Shown here one piece after another: positions 1 through 12,500 of a stretch of DNA of 64,000 nucleotides. Positions within the stretch are counted from its first letter, which is position 1; every line of letters begins with the position of its first letter. A program made the position numbers and the translations under genes. The notes under the pieces were generated by a model that was not told the DNA's origin, did not search any database, and saw nothing but the letters and a program-made list of their open reading frames with translations. The stretch comes from Amoebophrya sp. A120 (Eukaryota; Sar; Dinophyceae; Syndiniales; Amoebophryaceae): NCBI GenBank assembly GCA_905178155.1, contig CAJINV010000002.1:7346743-7410742 (forward strand), written 5' to 3'.

Positions 1-3000
1 TGACCGAACTTTGGCGAGGAAGATTCTAGGCGAAGACCTGAAAAAGGTCGTGGAGAACTGCTTGACTGAGGACCACCTCCAAGTCCAAACGGGTTCTTTG
101 GAGGGTCGACGTGGGGTTGAAGCCGTGAAGCACAGCCTTGGTACACGACCAACCGTCGAGACCAAGAATCCAAAGGTGTCCGATTTCTACCTGGCGTACA
201 ACATTTCCTGGGCGCAAATGCACAAGATGGGCGACATTTTGGACCAGTTAAACCAGCACGTGCAACAGTCGCCGCACTTGCGAGATCTCGGCATCGAATT
301 TTCCGTCGAGCAGACCACACTCGAGGAAGTTTTCAGCTTGGCGGGCGAAAAGGCGGAGCTTGAGGTGTTGAAGCTGGAAGCAGCCGCGGAGGAAAAAACA
401 GGAAGTACATCTTCAGAACAAGTTCACAAATCTGTGGAGGAGCAGCTTGAAGCGAAGAAGTTACAGAAGAAGAAGGACGAGTTTCTTTCCAAACAGCCCC
501 TGCGGAAGCGAACCTTGGCGTTTTTCCAGCAAGTCGCGGCGATCTACCGCTTTCGCGTCTGCGGAGAGCTGTGGAAAAAGTTCGGCAGCTATATGAGCAT
601 CGGGATTTTTCTTACCGCGTTTCTCGTGTTATCCTATCAGGTGAAACCCGAGGTCGATAAGGACCTGCCCGGCATGTGGGTCAGCATTTTCAGCCTCTGG
701 CTTTCCTCTATCATGGTCGCGACGCTCCCCTTCCAGTTGTTCGGAATGAATTTGACCCGGAACATTTACGACAAGGAGAACAAGGAGGGCCTGCTATCCT
801 GAGTAAAAACGTCCCCACACCAGAGTTGTCATGCAAATCTGCATGGCAAAAGAGTTTGTCATGCGGAGCGCCATGAGAGGCATTTTATAGTCGTGCTTTG
901 GAATTTGTGATGCTACAATCGGCATGATATACTGGATCTGTGATGCTGCTGAGCTACCTAATCAGGATTACACTACGAGGAGAAACCTGTCATGCCAAAC
1001 GACCAAAGCTGGGCGATTTGTCTAGCAGATTCCCCATCTTGACTCTGGTGTGGGGACGTTTTTACAAATGATACCTGCTCCGGCACCTCACCATGCACGG
1101 GATGAAGCGGAGTGCGTTCCATTTCGGGTCGTTTCTCTCCTTCTTCACCTTTCCAACGGGCTTCGCCTATGCAATACAAATTTCCCGTACATGTACAAAA
1201 TGCATCACAAATTTCGCCAACTTGGAGCATGCCACTTGTCATGCTGAATAGCCTTCAGCGCTAGTTTTGTCATGCGGAGCCAGCATTCGTACGTGTACGG
1301 GAAATTTACTGTGAATATCGCCTGGGTCCTGTACACGATCTTTCTGATGATGATCTTCTCCTCCGTCTTCGCATCCTCGACCGCGATCGGGACGGTGTTC
1401 GTGTTCCTGTTCGCCTTCGTCGTGCCCGTCACGAACATCCTGCTCCCGATGTTCCTGGGCCTCACCTGCAGCAACGCCCTGTGGGTGATCTACATCGTGG
1501 TCAGCTACGCGGTGGCTTTCCTGCCACAGATGATCTACGGCATCGTGCGAGGGACGAGTAACCAGGAGATGTGGAACCCCACTTTTGATTGTAGAATGAC
1601 GGAAATGTTTCTCTCCAGCCACGCCCAGGCGTATGACACCAAAAAGAGCGTAATACGTAACGGAATTTTCATTTTGCATAAAGTATTGCATATGCATCAG
1701 AATTCATTGCACAAATTTGTATTTACTCAACATGCATGGTAGAGAAAATTAAAATTTTAACTTGATCTTGCTATGCATGACTACAATGCTTCAAAACTGT
1801 TTAACGTTAGCGCTTCTTTTTTTGGTTGATAAGGCGGCTGGCTTGGATATGCTGTTCTCGTTCGGCGTGCCTGATTGGTTCAACGCGATCTGGTTTGTCC
1901 TTGGCCTGTTCTTCCCCCCGGTCGCCGCATCAAGGGCGTTTACCGCACTGTACAAACTTTGGACGTATGACAAAGCGCAGGCCGTAATCCACTTCGCGAC
2001 CAGTGTCCGCGAGAATTACGTGCAGCTGCAGGGGATGGGCCTAACTGCCTCGGAGATCCAGAGTCTTCTGGGCCGCCGAGCCCAGAGGGGGCTGATCGAT
2101 CCACACCTGATTAAGAAGCTATTTCCGTACGTCCAGCCCACGAATTCCGTCTTCTACTATCTCTTCGGCGGCCCCGCTTTTGTTGTGGAAGGCGGAGATG
2201 TGACAAGCGACGGCTCTCCGAAATTATTTCCTCAATATTTGGACAACCCGCAATGCGGTCGAGCGTACCTGACAAAAACGGCCTGGTTTGAAGTCCTCGC
2301 CCCGGTTTGGGCGCTGCTCGTGATTGTCACCTGTTTCGTGCTCCACCAAACTTGGTGGCTCCGGCGCAAAACCTTCCGCCAGTTCGCGAACAGGGGTCTT
2401 GCGGGAGACCAACTGGAATTGCCGGCGAAGGAGCCAGAAGAAAAGCGGGACAGGGACGTCGTTGCAGAGGAAAAGCGGGCCCGTGGCGGGCAGGGCCACC
2501 AGGTCGACGCGGTCGATGTGCGTGATGTCTACAAGCATTTCAACGACGTTGGCACGACAACGCCGAACTGGGCGACCAAGGGCGTCACGCTTGGCGTCCC
2601 CGTCGGTGAGTGTTTTGGTTTGCTTGGCCCGAACGGCGCGGGAAAAACCACCCTGTTCAACCTGATGAGCGGCAACGACGAGATTGGGGGGCCGGACAGC
2701 GGCAGCATTTTCATCCAGAATAAGGACACGAAGACGGACTGCTTTGCCTCCAGTCGAGAGATCATGGGGCTGGCGCCGCAGTTCGACAAGCTCTGGCCGC
2801 ACATTTCGGGCAGGATGCACTTACGGCTGTTCGCAAAATGCTGCGGAACGTACTATGCTCCGAAAGAGGTCGTGGTCGGTGGTGGGCGTGGGGGAACTAG
2901 TGCTAAAAAAGCTCCCGACGGTAGTACAGAAAACTTCGAGGATCCGGAGGCGCAACGACTGCTCCCCAGCACAATAAACGCTGGACGAACGCATAATGCC

Positions 3001-4098
3001 TACCCCTTAACCGATTATGGAGAGGAGCGGATTTCCCGTTTTCTTCGTGAGGTTTCGCTCTCTGAAAAAGACGCCGATCGGAAGGTGGAGGAGTATTCTG
3101 GGGGTATGAAGCGCAAGTTGTCGGTGGCGTTGACTTTGATCACCGACCCAGGACTCGTCTATTTGGACGAAATGTCGGCAGGGGTGGACATTGTTGCGCA
3201 ACGATCTCTGTGGAACAAAATTTTGCATCGCCCGGACGGACAAACCATCATCACCACGACGCACTCCATGGCCGAAGCGGACGCGGTTTCCGACCGGGTG
3301 GGCGTCTTGGTTGCCGGCCGCCTGAAGTGTTTGGGGGAAACCTCGCACATTAAGAAAATGTACGGAAGCGGGTACCACCTCGAACTGACCGTGGATCTAG
3401 GGAAACAAGAACCGGTGGTTAGTACCGACGCTCGTGCACGACCAGGTGCAACCGCGGCTGGAGCTGCGATGTGCAACATTGAAAATATTACCGCCGACAA
3501 TGTCGAGCAAGTTGTGATTCAAAGTCTGTCGCAGCACTTGCAGGTGCAAGAGCATGCTGATGTGAACACAGCAGGTCTACTTGAGGCAGGTGGAGCTACG
3601 GCTGATACTACAACAACCTCCATTGCAGCGAAGACTCCCGCAGGAACAGAACGCCAGCAATCTTATTTCAAGCTGTTGGAGAAGCTCTCCTTCTCCCCGA
3701 CCCGTATCCGCTTGGTCTTGTCCTTTGAGAAGACCGATAGGATCAAAATTTCGGAGGTGTTCCGCTGGGTGGTCAGAGACCAGTTGAACATTATCGAAGA
3801 TTACGGCCTGGGTGAGCCGACGCTGGAGCAGGTCTTCTTAACGTTCGCGAAGGAGCAGGAAGAGGCGGACGCGGAACGCGATCTCCAGGAAGCGCTCGGT
3901 GGGGGGCAACACTACCTTGCAGGTGGAGCAGTTGCTGCTCCTGGTGGAGGTGCTGGGGTGATGTACCGCAATCCTTTCAACAATCAGGTCACCACGGAGC
4001 GCGTGGTGTTCGACCATGCGGGGAGGCAGCAATACTACGATATTGCCACAAACATGTGGTATAACCAGCAGACGCAGCAGTGGGTGCCGGCGGCGTGA
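1..4098 (+). CDS. ABCA-family ABC transporter, C-terminal two thirds (5' end outside window)
   Basis: This is the end of a full-size ABC transporter of subfamily A, which in other eukaryotes moves lipids across membranes. Reading is open from base 2. Exons inferred by protein alignment to the paralog at 6573-13338 are 2-795, 1080-1168, 1324-1634 and 1828-4098, giving 1154 residues in one frame. Order: tail of the first nucleotide-binding domain with the ABCA-type motif [11 protein letters not shown], second membrane domain (about 560-2380), then NBD2 with Walker [10 protein letters not shown] (about 2628), signature SGGMKRKLS (about 3098), Walker [13 protein letters not shown] (about 3150) and the H-loop THSMAEAD. 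The ABCA C-terminal motif EPTLEQVFLTFAKEQ follows, then a Tyr/Trp/Gln-rich tail. In Walker B the usual LDEP is LDEM. All three introns are non-canonical and are listed separately. NBD2 has no introns here, whereas the paralog has three there. Family assignment is firm; substrate is unknown. Confidence 0.93.
796..1079 (+). mobile_element. Introner element (non-canonical intron) in first ABCA gene
   Basis: The segment interrupts the frame exactly where the paralog reads [10 protein letters not shown] without a break. It carries near-perfect terminal inverted repeats of about 24 bp: TAAAAACGTCCCCACACCAG near 803 and its complement CTGGTGTGGGGACGTTTTTA near 1045-1064. The direct repeat CCTGCT lies at 790-795 and 1074-1079, as expected of a target-site duplication. 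Removing one copy restores the frame (ctg ctc cgg). Boundaries are not GT-AG. The core motif TTTGTCATGC occurs at 855-864. Confidence 0.88.
1169..1323 (+). mobile_element. Introner element in first ABCA gene
   Basis: Inverted repeat AAATTTCCCGTACATGTAC (near 1178-1196) pairs with GTACGTGTACGGGAAATTT (near 1290-1308). Direct repeat TCGCCT is present at 1163-1168 and 1318-1323. Removal of 155 bases joins ttc gcc tgg gtc, giving GFAWVLYT, which aligns with GLGWLLFT in the intron-free paralog. The core TTTGTCATGC lies at 1266-1275. No GT-AG boundary fits. Confidence 0.87.
1635..1827 (+). mobile_element. Probable introner element in first ABCA gene
   Basis: Protein alignment with the paralog requires removal of a segment here (HAQAYD joined to KAAGLDML). 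The ends form an imperfect inverted repeat: ACCAAAAAGAGCGTAATAC near 1638 and GTTAGCGCTTCTTTTTTTGG near 1806-1825. The flanking direct repeat is weak (tatgac / ttgata), so the exact ends are uncertain by a few bases. The interior is AT-rich and contains stop codons in all frames. Confidence 0.68.
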
Positions 4099-6572
4099 AC
4101 CAATCAAATAGTCCTCGTGTAGTCATGTTGATCATGATTCGCGCGAGCAACGGCTTGCTTTTAGTTTTACGTCAGACAAGTCTCCGAATTTTGGAAAGCA
4201 GTAGGGGATTGTTGCGAAAGCCTTCGCAGGCAGCAGAACGGAGAAAGCACAAAGAAGAAACACTACACAAGAAGTGATTTTTTTATTTCAAATATGCACA
4301 GCCACAGCCACAGAGTAAGCTGTATAGTTAGAATACCTTTTCGCACTCCCGTGTACAGAAATGGATAGGAAAGAGCGCACTTATGGAACCCCATACATAA
4401 GGTTAACAAGGAGTATACCTTCAACGTGGCGCAGGAAAGCGAGCGTAGCGTTTTTTTGATCAACAAATTGAGTGCATGCATTTTGTCATAATTCTTTTTA
4501 GCTTTCTCTTGTTTAACCTCGTTAGACATCCCTCCAAGAGGGATTTCATTTTCAAATCTAATCACCGAACTGCATCATAACCATTGAAATAGAAGACATG
4601 GAGAATAAGATATATTTTTCGAAGAGCGCATTATACATACCGTCAATGGAGTACAACACGGATCACACCATGACTGTAAAGTATTGATGAATATTTTCAT
4701 CCGCTGCATATGCATTCCCATTCTTATTCTAACTTTTTGTTTTTGGTGTTTGGCGAAGTCGATAACCAGCCGGAAATAGGAATAGGATGTTTTTACAGAT
4801 TAAGATTATTTATTTTTCTCCCGTCATTTCATGAGAGCAGGAACATGAACAGCTAGGATTTTGGTTCTTGTTTTGGTGACACGATTCATTTGCATGCTTT
4901 GTGTGGAGCAGGTTTAGGCCAGTTCAATGTTTTTTTCTGGCACGGACATGCGATTGCTGTGCTGTAGCTGTAGTGATCATTCTTGCGGGTGTATGATTTC
5001 AATTACTCGATGAAGGAAGCGATTTCATCGGGAATCGTAAGAGCAAAAACGAAAAGCTCCATTGACTGTTGCAAGCAAAGTCTACTTACGTTGATAAGAC
5101 CCAGCGCAAGTGTCAGCCTCGTTTTTGATATCTGCAAAGAGGCGGCCGAGGGCAAGTTTGGATTTGGATACGCTACTGCAGCTAGAGTGGCACTTTTTCG
5201 CATTTTCGTCAGCAGAAACATGAAATAAAGGTAGAAAGCACCCCACTACAAAAACATAAGCATTTTTTGTTGAACAACGTGACCACAGGATGCGTACTTT
5301 CAACAGTAAAAAAATGACTGCGCGAAACGTATTGTTAAGGTTTTATTTCCCTTGCGAAGACGTTGGCGTGACAACTACTGGTATTGACTACATGCTGCAA
5401 CGGTACACACACGACCGCAGAGCTTGCGTCACAGCTGGCTCTATTGATTCCCTCCGGTTCTGCTGCGATCATGGCTGCAATATTGAGATTTTGAAAAATT
5501 GCAGCCTGCTAAAATGGCAATTATAATATCGGTTCTTTCGGTGTGCCTCAATCAAAAATTGAGACAAGAAATTTTCATCTCGATCATCCGCACGGCACAA
5601 AATTCGAATTTCTCACGTCGGACAGCAAAAGACTAAAGGCGATCAGAAAGATGCCACGCGCTTATTGACCCTAGAAAGAAAGGTAATTTGTCGGTTTATT
5701 TATATTGTGGTCGAAGATATGAGTATGACTATGTCGGTCGACAAAGATAAGGCACACAGAAATTGTTCGGTTTACAATGATTTGCTGGTTGTGGTTGCTC
5801 TTTCTGAAAATAAATAGAGCCACCGCGAAGATCCATGATGACCTGTTGCTGAAATTGATCCATTTTCGACGATGTTGGACGCCAAATACAAGAAAAATCG
5901 GTGTTGTGCATGTTTGTAGGCAAGGTCAACTACAAAGTGAAGATCAAGTCTTGGGCTCAGAAGTAGTGCTCACGACCGTTGGCGGTCATTTCTGGTATTG
6001 TCTGAATTTGAATTTCGTATATATACCTACAGCCACAGACTCTGACACCAGCTTGAACGACTGCTTGTTTTGATACCGAGTTCGCTACAAGAAATTTTCT
6101 TGTAGCGGTGTTTTGATACTAAGAGGATTCGACTGCTTGTTTTTGATTCGACTGCTTGTTTTGATACTAACTGCTTGTTTTTGATTCGAATACTTGTAGC
6201 GGTTTTTCGATTCGACTGCTTGTTTTGTTAAATTCCCTTCTAATATCGAAACACTTTTTCTTTTTCTACTTTTATGTGCTTTCGCATTCGCGAAATTACA
6301 AAAGCATCGATTCTACCTGTTGAACTCTTCTTCCTCCACAATTACCATTCCGAATAAAAGTTGATTCGAAAGCGAAAGACATCATCTTTCCTTTTCCACG
6401 AACGATTCCAAGTGATTTAAGAAAAAACGGTCTACACCATCTTTGCCATAAAATACATCAAAATTTCCGCATTAAGATAGACAGAGCGTCTCCGACGTCC
6501 ACCCAGAAAAAATAACTTGACTATCCTCGCGTCAAATCCTATATATTGCAGCCGAAAACAATTGCCGTCACA
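4099..6572. other. Intergenic spacer between the tandem ABCA genes
   Basis: About 2.5 kb without a convincing gene. Only short open frames (under 100 codons) without recognisable domains are present. The last 500 bases hold a degenerate minisatellite (listed separately) and presumably the promoter of the downstream ABCA gene, but I recognise no promoter element. Confidence 0.6.
6057..6235. repeat. Degenerate minisatellite
   Basis: The phrase GATTCGACTGCTTGTTTT or GACTGCTTGTTTTGATAC recurs about six times with varying spacers, including two copies of CTTGTAGCGG. It sits about 340 bases upstream of the second ABCA start codon. The repeats are irregular in length, so this is a decayed tandem array rather than a clean one. 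Confidence 0.8.
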
Positions 6573-9500
6573 ATGGAACAAAGTCGTCAGGAGCAGGTTG
6601 TTTTGTTGCCGAGTGGCACTCCAGCTTCGTCGAGTGGCACTCCTTTTCGTCGGCAGTTGGACCAGCATCAGAACAACAGCAAGCCACTCCCCGCCGGGAT
6701 GAATGGAAGCACCACAAGCGCAGGACCTCCACAGATGTCTCACTTTAAGCTTTTGTGGAACAAAAACGTCGATGTCCATTGGCGGAACAAGAGCTGGATG
6801 CAGTTCGCCTGCGCGTTCATCCTGGTGCTTTTTTTCGGCGGGGTCTCGCGGTTTAGCTCGTTGCTGAACCGCCCCATCACCGGCAGTGACGAGTACGACA
6901 TCTGGCGCGCGGCCGTCTATGGCCCTGGCACGGAGAAAATCGGCACCGAGGGTGGCGGCGCCATTCTGTTCTTCGGCCCGCTCGGTGAGGGGATCTCGTT
7001 ATGGGCGGGCGTGTTCATCCCACTGTCTATCGTGTATCGGATTTTCGGCAGCCAGATTTTTATCGAGAAGGAAACGCAGCTGATGGAAATGCAGTTTGTG
7101 TACGGCCTGTCGAAGGTCAAGTACTGGCTGTCCAACCTGCTCTTTTTCGGCGTCGTGCTCGGCGGCGCGTTTTTACTCGCCCAGGTCATTTTGGTGGTCT
7201 TCGAATCCATATGGATTGCAAATATGTCTGGGTCTGGAAGAACCAAACTTGTGATGCTGCATATGGATGCTAAAAAAATCTGTATTGCATCAGCAGCAAG
7301 AGGAGTCAAATTTGGCTACGCGGAGAGGGCATTTGTCATGCAGGATGCGCATCGATAGGCGCTCAAAAAATCTGTGATGCTACGGCATACATCGCAGACA
7401 TCATGGATTATGGAAAATGTGCATGACAAACTTCTCCTCTTCCAGACCCAGACATTTTTACATTTGATAATCAAAGTGGGTCAGCGGCGCCGTGACGCGG
7501 GACTGGACGAGCGGGGAGATCTTTATGGCGCTCTCAAACGTTACACTCTCAACTGTTACACGAATCTGTGATGCAAGAACAGCAAAAGTGAAAGCGGGAA
7601 GATTGCGCGTTTCGCATTACAAATTTGGGACGGAGTGTGATGCTGTTTAGCCCTTCGAAAATTTGTCATGCTGAGCACCTTGATCAAGTGGAGGCAGGCT
7701 CAGGCTGATGGCAATTTTGCATGACAAATCATGTAACAGTTGAGAATGTAACATTTGGGAGCTCCATAGTCTTTTCTCTAGGTTTGTTCCTCGCGCCCGT
7801 GTTCCCGGTGGTTGCGGCGCTCGCGTTAGGCTCGACGTTCGCGGTGGTTTATCAGCAGAAAGAGAAGTTCGAAAGCTTCCTCAACGCGATGGGGCTGGGG
7901 GGCTCGCTGATCGCCCTTGCCTTGTTGCTAGGCGTGGAGTTTATCGCGCCAACGAAGACGAGCTGGATCCGGGTGGGGAGTAGTGCGTTGTTCAGTGACG
8001 ACGTCAGCGATTGTCCGGACACGAGCTTGACCTGGCTGAACAATGTTTTCTCTCTGCTCTTCGGCATCTTACTCCCCGGCTACTCGTTCGCAAAAATCAA
8101 CTACCGCGGGATGACCATGCGGTACGTGTACCTCGGCATGAAGATCCAGTACCCGAACGGGCTGCCGCCCACCGGCCTGCCCGGCTACGCCGGCTGGGGC
8201 TGCGCGCTCCGCAATGACCCACGTCCGCCGGGGGTGCCGCCCGTGGGAACGACCCCACTCAGTGTAGACGAGACGGCAGGGGGGTCGCTGACGTTTGGCA
8301 TTGTGCCGGAACCCGTGAAGAAAGCGTTGGAGGATGAACTGAACAACGACGCGGGCATGAGCTTCTTGGCGAAGCACTTGTCGTTTGGAGATATCACCTT
8401 GCCGATTTTGATCGACTACGTCGCACTAATCCTGAACGTCGTCTTCTGGCTGGGGGCTCTGTACCGCTGCGAAAAGCGACGCCACCAAGCGGAGCAGGGA
8501 GAGGTAGCAGCTGAAGATGATTATAATGCTGTGTCCTCGGAGATGGTGCACCACCGGCGTAGTGGCGCAGCTTCGGCAGTGCAGCTGGCTCGAGCTGGGA
8601 CCACGAACGACAAGCCGGCGCTGGTGTTACAAAACCTGAGCAAATCTTTCAAAGTCCCCCACGGCACTATCACTGCGAACAAGGACCTCAGTTTCGAAAT
8701 CCAGCGCGGGGAAATTTTTGGACTTCTCGGCCACAACGGCGCGGGGAAGACGACTCTGATTTCGCAGATTACCGGCATGATCCCCTGCACGAGCGGCAAC
8801 GCCTTCGTGAACGGGTACTCCATTCGGGACAACGACGAGATCGGGCAAGTCAGGCAGAACATCGCTTTGTGTCCGCAGGCGAATCCGATGTGGGAGAACT
8901 ACACCATGCGGCAGCACATCCAGTTTTTCGCCCGGCTGAAGCAGATCCCGGAGGAGGAAGTGGAGGCGACCATTCTTAAGTACGCGAGGCTGTTGAACGT
9001 CGAGCATAAACTCGACACGATCTGTGAGAAGCTGTCCGGCGGCCAGAAGCGGCGTTTGTGGGTGATCTGTGCGTTGCTCGGAAGTGCGCCCGTCGTCATC
9101 CTGGACGAGCCGACATCGGGGATGGATCCGCAAGCGAGACGGGATTTCTGGGCGTTTCTGAAGAAGCTCGTGAAGGAGGAGAAGCGGTCGATTTTGTTCT
9201 CCACCCACTATCTGGAGGAGGCGGACCTGCTCGCGGATCGCAAGATCATCATTGCCATGGGCAAAAAAGCGGCCATCGGGACGAGCCAGGAACTGAAGCG
9301 GCAGTTTGGCGAGGGGTTCTGGATTCAAGCGACGGTGGACAAATCGAAGTGCCTGGACAAGAACGAAGCCAGGGAAATCTTGCACGTGCAGCTGAAGGAA
9401 GTAGTCAGAAGTAGCTTGAATACAACAAACTTTATCAAGACCAAGAATCCCAAAGTCTCCGAGTACTTCCTCGCGTTCTGCATCCCGTGGGAGGAAATCG

Positions 9501-12500
9501 AGAAGCTGGGCGACATCCTGGACCGGTTGAGCGAGTATTGTGACAGCAAGGAATCGCTGAAATCGAAGAACATCGAGTTTACGGTGGAACAGACCACTTT
9601 AGAGGAGGTGTTTAGCATTGCGGGCGAGCGGGCGGAACTGGAAAAGCTGAGGGAAGAGCAAGATGATGAGGAACAGGTAGAACAGACCATGTTGGAGAAG
9701 AAGCAACAGGAACAGAGGGACCAGCAGCTGTCCCGCATGCCGTTGCGGAAGCGCGAAACTTCCTTCTTCTCCTCCGCCGCCGCGGTTCTGCGGTTCCGCC
9801 TCACCGGGCAGAACTTTTTGCGGCCGGGGAGCTACATCTCGATGCTGATTCTGTTCGGTATTTTCATCGCGGTGTCCGTGCTCGTGGAACACTCCCAGGG
9901 CACCGAAAACCCGGGGTTGTGGGCGAACCTGTTCGCGACGTCGCTGAATGGCTTGTTTCTCGGCATGTTGCCCTTCCAGCTGCTCGGGCTGAACATCATC
10001 CGGAACCACTACGACAAGGAACGGTCTCACGGCCTGCTCCGTCACCTGACGATGCACGGGGTCAGCCGCAGCAGTTTCCACTCCGGCAGCTTCCTCTCCT
10101 GGTTTTTGTTTCCCACCGGTCTGGGGTGGCTGCTGTTCACGATCATCCTCATGGTCTACTTCAGCAAGGTGCTCGCGTCCACCTGGACCATCGCGTTAGT
10201 GTTTTTTGTATTGTACGCGGTTATCACCGCCTCCTCCAACATTCTGTATCCCATGTGGATCGGGGTCGCGCTACCGGGGAAGTACTGGTTCGTGGTCCTG
10301 ATTATGCTGGGTTGGCTAATCGGGCTGCTGCCCGCGATGCTAGCAGGCGCGCTTTTCAACGCGGGTGACGTGTCCCCGACCTGCCAGAACGTCGGCCTCG
10401 TGGTGTCCGCGTTCGCGCAAGCCCCGGGCAACGCGCTGAACTTCCAGATTCCGGTCTGGTGGTCGGTCATGTGGTTTTTCCTCGGTCTCCCCTTCCCCGC
10501 GGTCGGCAGCGCCAACGCGTTTGCCGGGTTGTACAAGCTGTGGGCGTTCGACAAGGCGGTGACCAGCTTCTCTTGGATCGCGAACTACCAAAATTGGCCA
10601 ACACTCGTAAACGAGTTCGGGTTGAACCCCCTCGACCCGTCCACCTGGCCGGTCCGGGTCGATCCGCAGGGGCAGGTGGTCAGCTTCAACAACGAGTTAA
10701 TGTCGAAGATCTACTACGAAACCTCCGCCTCCCAGTCGCTCTCCTACTACCTGTTCGGAACCGACTTGGAGGTGCCGTCGTTCATCCCGGGCACGGACAA
10801 CCCCGTGCAGCCGCTCGCGAACCGCCTCGTGGACGAGTTTATGGGGCAATTTCGGGCCAACACCGAGTGCGGGCAATCGGGTTTGACGCAGGCGGCGTTC
10901 TTGCAGGTGTTGATGCCGGTCTGGTCGTTTTTCCTGGTCGTACTATTCTTCGTTCTCCACCATACGTGCTGCTTGCGGCGGAAAATGCGCAAGAATTACG
11001 GAGCCCGCCGGAACGTCGGGGCAAACGGAGACGTCGACTTGCCGAGAAAGGAACCGGCGGAGGAGCGGGACTTGGACGTGGTAGCCGAGGAAAACCGGGA
11101 ACGCAGCGTGAACCCGCCCGACACCATCGACATTCGGGACGTCTACAAACACTTTAAGAACCCCGGGAGCGACGAGCCAAACTGGGCCACGAAGGGGGTC
11201 ACGCTCGGTATCATCATACAAAGCATTTGGTTGTTGCATAAGGGAAATTTTTGCGTTCTAGTAAATCCCTACTGACCACTTTTGCAAAGTTGACGGCCAG
11301 AGAGGGTTCGTGATTTAATTCTCCCTGTGTTCGATAAAATGAGAAATTCGCTTCTACTCGCCCCATAGATACATTGAACTTTGTTTATGCAAGTTTCACC
11401 ACCCAAAACAACAACAGGCATCCCTGCCGGCGAGTGTTTTGGTCTGCTGGGACCGAACGGTGCGGGGAAAACCACGCTGTTCAACCTGATGAGCGGTAGC
11501 GACGAGATTGGCGGCCCGGACGCGGGCGCGATTTTCATTCAGGGCAAAGAGGCCCTGGACGACTACTTTATGGATTGCAAAAGTATCGTACTCGTATAAA
11601 TGCATTACAAATTTCCTCAGCATGAGAAATAAAATCTGTAATGCTGATTTGCCTTAAGAACAAGATTTGCAATGCATGACTGCAATACGAGTACGATACT
11701 TTTGCACAGGATAATCTTCGAATCGAGCCGCAAAATCATGGGTTTGGCCCCGCAATTTGACAAGTTGTGGCCGGACATCAGCGGGCGGAGACATCTGCGC
11801 TTGTTTGCGAAGTGCTGCGGAACCTACTACCCGCCGAAAGGCATGAATAAAACAGCAGGAGGAGCACTGGGTGGAGGTGGACGACAATCCGCTGATGAGC
11901 TCGACCCCGAGTCCCAACGGCTGTTAAGTGACAATGAAAAATTGTACTTCGACTACGGGGAAGAACGGATTTCCCGCTTTCTCCGCGAAGTCTCGCTTTC
12001 CGAGAAGGATGCCGACCGGAAGGTGCTCGAGTATTCTGGCGGAATGAAACGCAAACTGTCGGTGGCGTTGACTTTGATCACTGACCCGGAGCTGGTGTAT
12101 TTGGACGAGATGTCGGCGGGGGTCGATATCGTCGCGCAAAGATCTTTGTGGAACAAAATCTTGCATCGCCCGGAGGGGCAGACGATCATCACCACGACGC
12201 ACTCCATGGCCGAAGCGGACGCGGTGTCGGACAGGGTGGGCGTTTTGGTCGCTGGACGATTGAAATGTTTGGGCGAAACCTCGCACATCAAGGACGTGTA
12301 CGGGAGCGGCTACCATCTGGAACTCACCTGCGACTTGTCGAAGCAAGATGATAAATTTGTTCCTCAAACTATCACCGTTCAAAACGTGGAGGAGATCGTG
12401 ATCGCTTCTCTTCTGCACCACCTGAAAATCGGTGATGACGTGACGATTGCCACCGCGAAGAAAAAGATCACCAACAGCTTTCAGCTGCAGCGCACAAAAA

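Noticed and set aside
4983-6073. Short open frames between the ABCA genes
   Set aside because: All are under 100 codons, with no domains and no conserved splice context.
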